From DASRQK01 sp964401685 (GTDB lineage Bacteria > Bacteroidota > Bacteroidia > Sphingobacteriales > Sphingobacteriaceae): a stretch of 64,000 bases of DNA. The DNA lies in contig CAYNZH010000008.1 in the NCBI GenBank assembly GCA_964401685.1, forward strand, positions 7,346 through 71,345, in the 5' to 3' direction. The notes under the pieces were generated by a model, which made no database searches, was not told the DNA's origin, and saw only the letters and a program-made list of their open reading frames with translations. Below are positions 35,674 to 43,294 of the stretch, piece by piece; positions within the stretch are counted from its first letter, which is position 1, and every line of letters begins with the position of its first letter. A program made the translations under genes and the position numbers.

Positions 35674-36540
35674 ATGATTTTAGTTGCTGATAGTGGGTCA
35701 TCACGATCTGATTGGAGACTTTCGGTGCCTGAAGATAAGCCTTTGTCTTTCACAACCAAAGGGTTAAATCCTTTTTTTGTGAGCGAGAAGGAAATTGAGC
35801 GCGTCGTCCACGATGTGGAAGAAATCATGCCTTATGTTCCCGGCATTAGCGAGGTGTATTTTTTTGGATCAGGTTGTTCCAGTCCGGATCGCCGTGAGAT
35901 GGTGTCCAATGCACTTTCCAAGCTATTTGTAAACGCATTTATTGATGTGCAGATTGATTTAATCGGTTCGGCTTATGCGACCTGCGGCCATCATAAGGGC
36001 TATATCGGGACCTTGGGCACAGGATCGGACATCACTTTTTATAATGGAGAAGATATACTGCCCTCTAGGCAGGGTGTGGGCTATGTCCTGGGTGACGAGG
36101 GCTCCGGGGTCTGGTTTGGAAAGCGTCTGATTACGGATTATCTGTACGGTCTGATGCCCACGGAGTTGCGCGACATCTTTGGCAGCAACTACAAAATAAC
36201 CAAGGAAATTGTACTCAAAAACGTTTACCACCGCCCCCGACCTAATGCCTACCTGGCCTCATTCGCTCCCTTCATCTCCGCGCATCACACGCATCCATAT
36301 ATGAAAGACCTTCTCAGACAGGGTTTTGAAGAGTATGTTCAGTCATATATCTTACCTTACACGGATTACCGTGATTATGTGTGCCATTTTGTAGGGGCTA
36401 TCGCCTTTCATTTTCAAGCGCAGTTAAAAGAAGTCTGCGAAATCCATGGTGTGCAGATCGGCATGATACTTGAGAACCCTATTGACCGACTCTTTTCTTT
36501 TATTTTAGAGCGGGAAAAACGCTACACCCTTCAAATGTAA
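35674..36540 (+). CDS. BadF/BadG-type ATPase, N-acetylglucosamine kinase-like
   Basis: A 288-residue protein of the sugar kinase/Hsp70/actin ATPase fold. N-terminal MILVADSGSSRSDWRLS is the phosphate-1 loop; GTLGTGSDITFYNG and GYVLGDEGSGVWFGKRL match N-acetylglucosamine kinases of the BadF/BadG family, and VGAIAFHFQAQL is near the adenosine site. It probably phosphorylates an amino sugar, perhaps recycled from cell wall. Its predicted transcript is leaderless. Confidence 0.85.
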   Translation: MILVADSGSSRSDWRLSVPEDKPLSFTTKGLNPFFVSEKEIERVVHDVEEIMPYVPGISEVYFFGSGCSSPDRREMVSNALSKLFVNAFIDVQIDLIGSAYATCGHHKGYIGTLGTGSDITFYNGEDILPSRQGVGYVLGDEGSGVWFGKRLITDYLYGLMPTELRDIFGSNYKITKEIVLKNVYHRPRPNAYLASFAPFISAHHTHPYMKDLLRQGFEEYVQSYILPYTDYRDYVCHFVGAIAFHFQAQLKEVCEIHGVQIGMILENPIDRLFSFILEREKRYTLQM

Positions 36541-36558
36541 ATTTTAAATTATTAATTT

Positions 36559-37077
36559 ATGATACAGCTACTTATGATATTGTTCACACTGACCTTCTCG
36601 GGCAAGAATGCGGAGAACGTTCACGATTTTAAATTCAAGACCATTGACGGGGAAGAAGTTTCTCTCGGCGATTTTAAAGGCAAAAAGTTGTTGTTGGTGA
36701 ATACGGCATCTAAATGCGGATTTACCAAGCAATATGCAGGATTGCAGGAATTGTCAGAAAAGTACGGTGATAAATTGATCGTCATCGGGTTTCCATCTGG
36801 GGATTTTGGCAATCAAGAACTTGACACAGGTGAGGAAATTCAGAATTTTTGTGAGAAGAACTTCGGTGTTACCTTTTTGCTGAGTGAAAAAACTAAAGTA
36901 AAGGGTCAGGGTATTTCGCCATTATTTGCGTATCTGACCAGTACGGACAATCCTGATTTCAAAGGTGATATCAAGTGGAACTTTGAGAAATTTCTCGTGG
37001 ATGAAAACGGAAAGCTGATCCATAGGTTTAGATCCGCTACTGATCCCATGGACGAGGATATTCTCTCAAAAGTATAG
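36559..37077 (+). CDS. Glutathione peroxidase family protein
   Basis: A 172-residue thiol peroxidase: LLVNTASKCGFTKQYAGLQ places catalytic Cys at residue 53 (Cys, not selenocysteine). KWNFEKFLVD keeps the Trp and Asn of the catalytic tetrad. The Gln position, usually in a FPxNQF segment, is FPSGDF here, so Gln is replaced by Asp in my reading. An N-terminal hydrophobic stretch (MIQLLMILFTLTFSG) may be a signal peptide. Bacterial members usually take electrons from thioredoxin. It converges with tdk. Confidence 0.88.
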   Translation: MIQLLMILFTLTFSGKNAENVHDFKFKTIDGEEVSLGDFKGKKLLLVNTASKCGFTKQYAGLQELSEKYGDKLIVIGFPSGDFGNQELDTGEEIQNFCEKNFGVTFLLSEKTKVKGQGISPLFAYLTSTDNPDFKGDIKWNFEKFLVDENGKLIHRFRSATDPMDEDILSKV

Positions 37078-37086
37078 GTTCGCCAC

Positions 37087-37677
37087 TCAGTGATTCTTGC
37101 CTTGGCCCTGCGTGAAGCAACGCCGGCAACGAGGTTCGTAGGTTTCCTTCTCTCCGATAAGTAGTTTTTCGCGGGAGGGAACAAGTCGGTAGGAATAGTT
37201 GGCCGGAGAGCCGCATTGCATGCATACGGCGTGAAGCTTTGTGACGTGCTCTGCTATGGCCATTATTTCAGGGATAGGGCCAAAGGGTTTTCCCTCAAAA
37301 TCCATATCCAGTCCCGCGACTATGACGCGGACACCCCTACATGCCAGCAGATTACATGTCTGCGCCAGATTGTGGTCAAAAAACTGGGCTTCGTCAATGC
37401 CTATCACCCGGGTCTCAGCTTTTAAATTCAGTATCTCCGAGCTGTCAGCGACGATCGTGGAGGGGATAGTGCTATTGTTGTGGGAAACGACATGTTGACT
37501 GTCGTATCTGGTATCGGTTAAAGGCTTGAATATTTCCACCTGCATCTTTGCAAATTTTGCACGCCTTAACCGCCGGATCAGTTCCTCAGTTTTACCCGAA
37601 AACATTGAACCGCAAATTACTTCTATGCTGCCGATCATGCCCTCCTTGCGAGCAAACTCCTGAGGCAAAAATACCAT
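37087..37677 (-). CDS. tdk: Thymidine kinase (type II)
   Basis: Salvage enzyme phosphorylating thymidine with ATP. The P-loop is IEVICGSMFSGKTEELIRR, then VIGIDEAQFF (Walker B) and the zinc-binding C-terminal lasso CMQCGSPANYSYRL with CRRC. I chose Met at 37677 (MVFLPQEFARKEG), giving 196 residues, because known Bacteroidota thymidine kinases carry a similar short N-terminal lead before the P-loop. A further Met (37638) starts MIGSIEVICGSM. Confidence 0.94.
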   Translation of the reverse strand: MVFLPQEFARKEGMIGSIEVICGSMFSGKTEELIRRLRRAKFAKMQVEIFKPLTDTRYDSQHVVSHNNSTIPSTIVADSSEILNLKAETRVIGIDEAQFFDHNLAQTCNLLACRGVRVIVAGLDMDFEGKPFGPIPEIMAIAEHVTKLHAVCMQCGSPANYSYRLVPSREKLLIGEKETYEPRCRRCFTQGQGKNH

Positions 37678-37695
37678 GTTAACTTTCTTAGATTG

Positions 37696-37727
37696 TTTGC
37701 AAATAAACGCAATTAAGTTTATATTTG
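37696..37727 (+). promoter_or_regulatory. Promoter of the disordered/coiled-coil gene
   Basis: -33 TTTG (37696-37699), a 20-base spacer, then TATATTTG (37720-37727). The predicted start near 37731-37734 rules out the TTG start at 37725 and supports ATG 37746 or 37749. Confidence 0.7.
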
Positions 37728-37745
37728 AGTGATCTAAAAGCAACG

Positions 37746-38465
37746 ATGATGGAATTGACTAAATTACAGGAATTACTACAGGATATTAACGAACAGTTTC
37801 ACGCCTTAGAAAATACTGAGGGGGAGGAGGATAGTCTTCAGCTCGAGCTTCTGGAGGCGACGAGCAACTATTTTTTGGCCAATGTATCGGTGTATAGAAA
37901 GAAACGGGAGCGAAGGTTGCTGGAAAAACTAGAACGCGAGAAACCAGAACCTCTCCCTGTGAGTTCAGAAGCGATTGGGGAGGAAGTTTTAATATCTGAA
38001 CCCGTCGAACCTGAAGTTCCGGCAAGAGAGATTCCTGTAGTTAACCTGAGCCCAAGTCCAAATTCAAGTTCTGATACATCAGAGGAAACTGTGGTGGAGG
38101 AGTTCGTTCCTGAGGCTCCACGGGCGGTACCCCCTGCGGTCGATGCAGGTCCGATGAGTCTCAACGAGAGACTGGCCGGTCAAAGAAAGCAAGAAAATCC
38201 AGTTTCTATTCCACGTTTTGACAGCAACAGGCAAATGGATTTAAAAACTGCCATCAGTTTAAATGATAAACTACTGTTTATCAAAGATCTTTTTAATGGA
38301 TATAGTTTGGCTTATAGCGAAGCTATAGAGTTGGTCAACAGATACGGCACTTTTTCAGAAGCTGATGCATTTCTACAAGCAAATTACGCCGTGAAAAACA
38401 AGTGGGAAGAAAAGCCTGAAGCTGTTCAGAAGCTTTATGACATTTTGAGGAAAAAATTCAACTAG
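37746..38465 (+). CDS. Hypothetical protein, coiled coil plus disordered linker
   Basis: A 239-residue protein that I do not recognise. Residues 1-70 are helical (LQELLQDINEQFHALENTEG, RKKRERRLLEKLERE), about 70-145 is Pro/Glu/Ser-rich and probably disordered, and the C-terminus is conserved-looking and helical (MSLNERLAGQRK..., LKTAISLNDKLLFIKDLFNG, YSLAYSEAIELVNRYGTFSE). The C-terminal LNDKLLFIKDLFNG pattern recurs in proteins of this phylum. Two start ATGs are adjacent; the promoter supports this start. Its stop overlaps that of the convergent PorE-like gene in CTAG. Confidence 0.75.
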   Translation: MMELTKLQELLQDINEQFHALENTEGEEDSLQLELLEATSNYFLANVSVYRKKRERRLLEKLEREKPEPLPVSSEAIGEEVLISEPVEPEVPAREIPVVNLSPSPNSSSDTSEETVVEEFVPEAPRAVPPAVDAGPMSLNERLAGQRKQENPVSIPRFDSNRQMDLKTAISLNDKLLFIKDLFNGYSLAYSEAIELVNRYGTFSEADAFLQANYAVKNKWEEKPEAVQKLYDILRKKFN

Positions 38466-40396
38466 CTTTCCGGTAAGTCGTTCTGCTGCCCCAGTATGGT
38501 GAATTCTGTGCGGCGATTCTGGCGCCTTCCTTCTTCGGTGGCGTTATCGGCAATGGGTCTATCCGGACCATAGCCCTTATACGAAACGCGATCTGGATGG
38601 ACACCGTTTGACAAAAGAAATTGCCTGACTGCCTTTGCCCTTGCCTCGGATAGCTTCATATTGTGGCTGGAACTACCGGTAGAATCTGTATGCCCGCTGA
38701 TCTCTATTTTCAAATCCGGATTGTCCTTCAGGAAATTTATCAGGGTAAATAATTCTGATTTTGACTCATCCAGCAGCGTGGATTGGTCGACGTCAAAGAA
38801 GATGTTGTTTAGTACTTCGGTGTTCCCCATACGTATTGCCCGCAAATAAACGTTAAGCGGATAAGCGTCCTTTTGATGTTTCTCCGCCTGGGTCAGACTG
38901 TAATTTTCTGAGTAAAACAGATAACCCGGATGTGCGACATGCAGTGCATAGTTTTGGCCCTGCGTCAGCGGTGCCAAAAAAGTCCCATCACCACTGTCGG
39001 AGTATCCGTGGAAGCGAGTCCGGCCATCGCCCAGGTCCACAATTATTACCTCCGCTTCGAGCGGACGTTTTGTGTCTGCATCCAGTACAATTCCTGCGAT
39101 GTATGACACAGGCGAAGGGCGCAACTCAGGAGGCAGTCCAAACGCAAATATATCCAAATCTCCTTGGCTTTCAGCGGTCCGACTCGAGAAATATGTGGAT
39201 TCGCCCGACATGCTTACACTCACGGCATTCTGTTCAAGGTGGTTGTTGAAGGATGAGCCAAGATTAAGGGGTCGGCCCCATGCACCTGAACTATCCATTT
39301 GACTTGTAAAGAGGTCTTTCGATCCAAAGCCCGGCCATCCATCAGAGGAAAAATACAGGGTTCGATTGTCGGCGTGGATGAAAGGCGAACTCTCGTCAAA
39401 GGGCGTATTGATTTCCGGGCCGAGATTGACTGCGTTTCCCCATTTTCCATTGGGCTGAAGTGATGACTTCCATATATCGTAGCCGCCAATTCCACCGGGG
39501 CGGTTGCTTACAAAATACAAGGTCCGACCGTCTGCACTGAGGGCAGGTTGAGCTTCCCATCCACTTGTGTTTATAGGAGGGCCGAGATTTACCGGCAGCC
39601 CCCAGCGGTCCCCTTCACGTTTAGAAACATAAATGTCACAGCTGCCCAATCCCCGGGGACGATTGCATCCCGTAAAATACAGGTATTTCCCATCAGGTGA
39701 AATGCAGTGCGCACCCTCATTGTATTCCGAAGAATTGATATTGCCGACCAGGGGTTGGGCGGGTCGCCAGTTTCCTTCATCATCAAGGCTTGTTTCGAAG
39801 AAACTCTCTAGCTGATCAATTTTACGGGTAAAAATCATGGTCTGTTGATCGGCTGTTAGCTGAGGAAAATATTCATCGGATGAGCTGTTGACAGTCTCCG
39901 GCAATCGAACCGGCGCTCCGTTAATGTCTGGATTTACTTTGTAGTTTAGGCTAAAATGGCAATCGGCAATATAGTTTTCTGTCCATTTATTTCTAGCAGA
40001 TATATCTGGAAAACGCGCTTTGTAGATCTCCAAGTGCTCAAGCGCCTCTCGGTACTGGCCTAATCTTAAATAGGATTCACCCAGGCCGAACCAGGTGTTT
40101 GGCGTCAGATCTGGTTTTAATTCGGCCACTTTTTGATAGTGTTCGATCGCATTTGAAAACTGTTTCTGATGGCGATAAATGTCACCTAAAACCTGATGGG
40201 CTTCCGCAAAATTTGCATCCAACGCCAGCGCTTGGTTTAGATACGTGATAGCCTCCACGGTGTTACGATTTTCAATTGCTGTACCGGCTCTTTGATAGGC
40301 GGCGACAGCTCTTTTTGATGGGGAAAGGTCCTGTCCGCTTACCTCCGCGCAAAAGGAGATAAATACAACCAAGACTATGCAACCCCATTTCAGCAT
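38462..40396 (-). CDS. PorE-like OmpA-family protein (TPR, propeller, CRD, OmpA)
   Basis: A 644-residue exported protein with this domain order: signal peptide (residues 1-22), TPR repeats (~25-135), five-bladed WD40/PD40-like propeller (~170-425, SPDGKYLYFTG and SADGRTLYFVSNRPGGIGGYD), carboxypeptidase-regulatory-like domain (~440-520) and C-terminal OmpA peptidoglycan-binding domain (SGHTDSTGSSSHNMKLSEARA). This is the architecture of PorE of the type IX secretion system. The signal lacks a proper lipobox (Cys16 follows Phe), unlike PorE lipoproteins. It lies 1 base after queE. Type IX core genes are not in the window. Confidence 0.82.
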   Translation of the reverse strand: MLKWGCIVLVVFISFCAEVSGQDLSPSKRAVAAYQRAGTAIENRNTVEAITYLNQALALDANFAEAHQVLGDIYRHQKQFSNAIEHYQKVAELKPDLTPNTWFGLGESYLRLGQYREALEHLEIYKARFPDISARNKWTENYIADCHFSLNYKVNPDINGAPVRLPETVNSSSDEYFPQLTADQQTMIFTRKIDQLESFFETSLDDEGNWRPAQPLVGNINSSEYNEGAHCISPDGKYLYFTGCNRPRGLGSCDIYVSKREGDRWGLPVNLGPPINTSGWEAQPALSADGRTLYFVSNRPGGIGGYDIWKSSLQPNGKWGNAVNLGPEINTPFDESSPFIHADNRTLYFSSDGWPGFGSKDLFTSQMDSSGAWGRPLNLGSSFNNHLEQNAVSVSMSGESTYFSSRTAESQGDLDIFAFGLPPELRPSPVSYIAGIVLDADTKRPLEAEVIIVDLGDGRTRFHGYSDSGDGTFLAPLTQGQNYALHVAHPGYLFYSENYSLTQAEKHQKDAYPLNVYLRAIRMGNTEVLNNIFFDVDQSTLLDESKSELFTLINFLKDNPDLKIEISGHTDSTGSSSHNMKLSEARAKAVRQFLLSNGVHPDRVSYKGYGPDRPIADNATEEGRRQNRRTEFTILGQQNDLPES

Positions 40397-40397
40397 A

Positions 40398-41021
40398 TTA
40401 GGGAATATTAAGGTACTTATGCGTTTGCAAGGAAATCCGCCAACGTGGATTCTCCTTGACGTACGCGACGATCAACGGCATGATTTCCTCAGCTTTTGAC
40501 CATTCCGGCTGCAGAAAAAGACGACAGTGTTCATCAACTTTTTCAGCATATTCTTCTGCCCAGGCAAAGTCACTTTTATTGAATACAATGATTTTTAATT
40601 CGTCTGCATGCCGCAGAACAGCAGGTTCTGGTGCCTTGAATTTTTTCGGAGAAACACAGATCCAATCCCATTGGCCGGTCAGAGGGTGGGAGGCCGAGGT
40701 CTCTATAAGTGTTTGAAAACCCTCGAGCTGCAACCGTTCCGTGAGTCTATCGAGATTGTGCATTAAAGGTTCACCGCCGGTGACTACCACCATCCGCGCT
40801 GGAAAACTTTTGGCTCTCTCGACCAACGCATCAATTTCAATCTGTGGATGTACCGAGGCATCCCAGCTTTCTTTTACGTCACACCAATGGCATCCCACAT
40901 CACAGCCCCCAAGCCTGATGAAATAGGCTGCCTTTCCTGTGTTAAAACCCTCTCCTTGAATAGTGTAAAATTCTTCCATCACCGGAAGGGTTGTCGCTAC
41001 CGCCTGCTGTACTATCGCCAT
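40398..41021 (-). CDS. queE: 7-carboxy-7-deazaguanine synthase (QueE)
   Basis: Radical-SAM enzyme in the queuosine/7-deazaguanine pathway, forming 7-carboxy-7-deazaguanine. It is 207 residues with TIQGEGFNTGKAAYFIRLGG followed by CDVGCHWCD, the CxxxCxxC iron-sulphur motif, then VVVTGGEPLMH. queC, queD and queF are not adjacent. The Met at 41021 (MAIVQQAVATT) begins 4 bases after a TATTTTTG element; an earlier Met at 41060 would lie upstream of it. Confidence 0.92.
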   Translation of the reverse strand: MAIVQQAVATTLPVMEEFYTIQGEGFNTGKAAYFIRLGGCDVGCHWCDVKESWDASVHPQIEIDALVERAKSFPARMVVVTGGEPLMHNLDRLTERLQLEGFQTLIETSASHPLTGQWDWICVSPKKFKAPEPAVLRHADELKIIVFNKSDFAWAEEYAEKVDEHCRLFLQPEWSKAEEIMPLIVAYVKENPRWRISLQTHKYLNIP

Positions 41022-41025
41022 ATTG

Positions 41026-41033
41026 CAAAAATA
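41026..41033 (-). promoter_or_regulatory. -7 element predicting a leaderless queE mRNA
   Basis: TATTTTTG on the minus strand ends 4 bases before the queE ATG; a -33-like TTG lies at 41055-41057. Confidence 0.5.
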
Positions 41034-41104
41034 CGAATAATTTTTACAGCACCGCAACAACTTCCACTCTAATTAAATTATTTTCTTATCAAGAATATTT
41101 TTGC

Positions 41105-41112
41105 TATATTTG
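41105..41112 (+). promoter_or_regulatory. Bacteroidota -7 element for comEC-recQ
   Basis: TATATTTG, 28 bases before the chosen ATG at 41141. It excludes the open frame that extends upstream to 40991. Confidence 0.55.
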
Positions 41113-41140
41113 CGCAAAGAAAGTGAGGGGGATAGGAGGG

Positions 41141-43294
41141 ATGGTTAAAAAGGGGCAGATTCCATACGTACGGATTGCACTTCCTTACGTGGTAGGGATT
41201 ATTCTTGGTAACAGTTTACCGGTGGTCCCGGGTGTTTTTAAGTTTGCCAGCACCGCCTTATTGTGCCTCGGTTTGCTGCTGGCAATAAGTGTATTTTATA
41301 GGGTAAATTCCCTGTCGGGACGGTGTTTTACTTCTTTTTTTTCGTTATTTCTTTTTGTCTTGGGCTATGTAGGAATTCAAGCAGAAGATCCCCGAGTTAA
41401 GGAATTGCATTTTTCCAATCACTCAGATGCATTTCTCATAGGAACTATTGTTGACGAACCACATTATACAGAAAAACGCGTTCGATTCCTGCTCAGGGTT
41501 TCAGCAGGCGTGGGAAATGCATTCCATACAGATTCCTCGCGGAAAAGAGCGGGTGAATTACAGGTTTCGGTGCAGAATCCTAATGTATCCTCGACAGACC
41601 TACAGATGCCCGATTTGCGCTACGGAGACCGCCTGCTTATCCCGGCTAATTTTAGGGTGGTGCCACCACCGCTAAATCCAGGAGAACTGGACTATGCGGC
41701 CCACTTGGCCAAGAAGAACTGTTGGCATCAGTCTTACTTGCAGCAGGATGACATACACGTGCTTAGCAAAGACCGAGGTAATCCTTTGCTTGCACATGCG
41801 TTGAATCTCCGGGAGAATTTAGTGGCAAAATTCAATGCAAGCATGAAGTCGGCCGAAGCAATATCCATCGCCTCGACCCTGATCTTAGGCTACCGTGCAG
41901 AATTAAGTCAAGAACTTTTTCAAATTTACTCGGGCACAGGTACTATCCACGTATTGAGCGTATCAGGAATGCACGTCGTGATCGTGTTCTGGTTACTTTC
42001 TTACTTGTTTTCGTGGATGGACCGTTCTCGTCTATTGAAAATAGCGAAATTTTTCTTGCTTCTCATTAGTATTTGGGCGTACGCCATGGTGACCGGGTTC
42101 TCGCCATCGGTTCTGAGAGCGGCCATTATGCTTTCTTTCGTTATTCTGGCCCGAGAAGTGGGTAAACAGGCTCAGATTTATAACAGCATTGCGTCCTCGG
42201 CCTTTTTACTATTGCTGTTTGAGCCGAAATTTCTACTGGAAATTGGCTTCCAATTGTCCTACCTCGCAGTGCTTTTTATTGTTTACCTTCAGGCGGGCCT
42301 CAAGCAGCTGATCAAAACTTCAAACAAATGGCTCAGACCGGTGGTGGACTACTCGCTGATGTCGATTGCCGCGCAGGCAGGTGCTTTTCCCCTCGCAACT
42401 TACTATTTCAACCAGTTCCCTATTTATTTTCTTTTGGCCAATCTGATCATTGTTCTTCCCGCAACTGCGATTATGTATCTGGGCTTTGCTTTATTGTTTT
42501 GTCCCGCGGGAAGGCTTGCGCAGATCATAGGGTGGGGATTGGAAGAATTGATTTTATTGATGAATTTTTCCCTAAGAGCAGTGATGAATCTACCCTATGC
42601 GAGCCTTACCGGTCTCAATTATTCCTGGGGATTTTGTATTGCGCTCTATTGCTGTATGATAAGCTTGAGCCTCAGCTATTATTTAAAGTCACGCATTTAT
42701 TTCCGCCTGACGCTTATTATCATCGGGTTTGTAGTGGTTAGTCGTAATTTTGAGAAATGGGCGAGCAATCAGCGCACAGAGATCGTCATTCATAACGTTA
42801 GGGATAAGATGGCTGTATCCATTAAAGATAAAAAACAGGTCGTGCTTTTTAGGGATTTTGGAGAAGAATCCCAGTCCACTTTTCAATATTCAGTTTACCC
42901 TTATCTGAAAGCTCAAACAGATGAAAAAGAAGTCGCATTTGTGGAGGAGCAAGGGGATTATTTTGCGAAAAATGTGTATATTTCCGAAGGAATACTACAG
43001 ATCGGGAATGCACGATTGGTTGTTTTGGATGGAAATCGGGAGCACTATCATGCGATCCTGCCCTGCGATTTGCTGTTGATTAGGAACAATCCATCCGTAT
43101 CCGCTACGGAAATAGTTCAGAGGCATCCCCAGGCAAGGGTAATCGTACTTGACGGCTCGAATTCCTGGCGTACGGTCAACAGACTTGCATCAACATTGGA
43201 TTCTCTGGAAGTGGAGACGTATATTTTAAAGGATAATTATGCTTATTTTTGGAAATTTAGGCAAAACAAAAATTTGTATCGTAAAGGAAGTTAA
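41141..43294 (+). CDS. comEC: ComEC/Rec2 family DNA uptake channel
   Basis: A 717-residue inner-membrane competence protein that passes single-stranded DNA into the cytoplasm. The start MVKKGQIPYVRIALPYVVGIILG is followed by the N-terminal OB-like domain and the competence domain with about ten helices (YSGTGTIHVLSVSGMHVVIVFWLL, VTGFSPSVLRAAIMLSFVI, LEIGFQLSYLAVLFIVYLQ). The C-terminal region (~600-717) is a shrunken metal-hydrolase-like part without obvious metal ligands. It overlaps recQ by 1 base. Confidence 0.88.
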   Translation: MVKKGQIPYVRIALPYVVGIILGNSLPVVPGVFKFASTALLCLGLLLAISVFYRVNSLSGRCFTSFFSLFLFVLGYVGIQAEDPRVKELHFSNHSDAFLIGTIVDEPHYTEKRVRFLLRVSAGVGNAFHTDSSRKRAGELQVSVQNPNVSSTDLQMPDLRYGDRLLIPANFRVVPPPLNPGELDYAAHLAKKNCWHQSYLQQDDIHVLSKDRGNPLLAHALNLRENLVAKFNASMKSAEAISIASTLILGYRAELSQELFQIYSGTGTIHVLSVSGMHVVIVFWLLSYLFSWMDRSRLLKIAKFFLLLISIWAYAMVTGFSPSVLRAAIMLSFVILAREVGKQAQIYNSIASSAFLLLLFEPKFLLEIGFQLSYLAVLFIVYLQAGLKQLIKTSNKWLRPVVDYSLMSIAAQAGAFPLATYYFNQFPIYFLLANLIIVLPATAIMYLGFALLFCPAGRLAQIIGWGLEELILLMNFSLRAVMNLPYASLTGLNYSWGFCIALYCCMISLSLSYYLKSRIYFRLTLIIIGFVVVSRNFEKWASNQRTEIVIHNVRDKMAVSIKDKKQVVLFRDFGEESQSTFQYSVYPYLKAQTDEKEVAFVEEQGDYFAKNVYISEGILQIGNARLVVLDGNREHYHAILPCDLLLIRNNPSVSATEIVQRHPQARVIVLDGSNSWRTVNRLASTLDSLEVETYILKDNYAYFWKFRQNKNLYRKGS

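Noticed and set aside
40991..41140. Longer ComEC start at 40991
   Set aside because: It would start upstream of the -7 element, runs through queE promoter DNA and lacks homology; MVKKGQIPYV at 41141 is the normal start.
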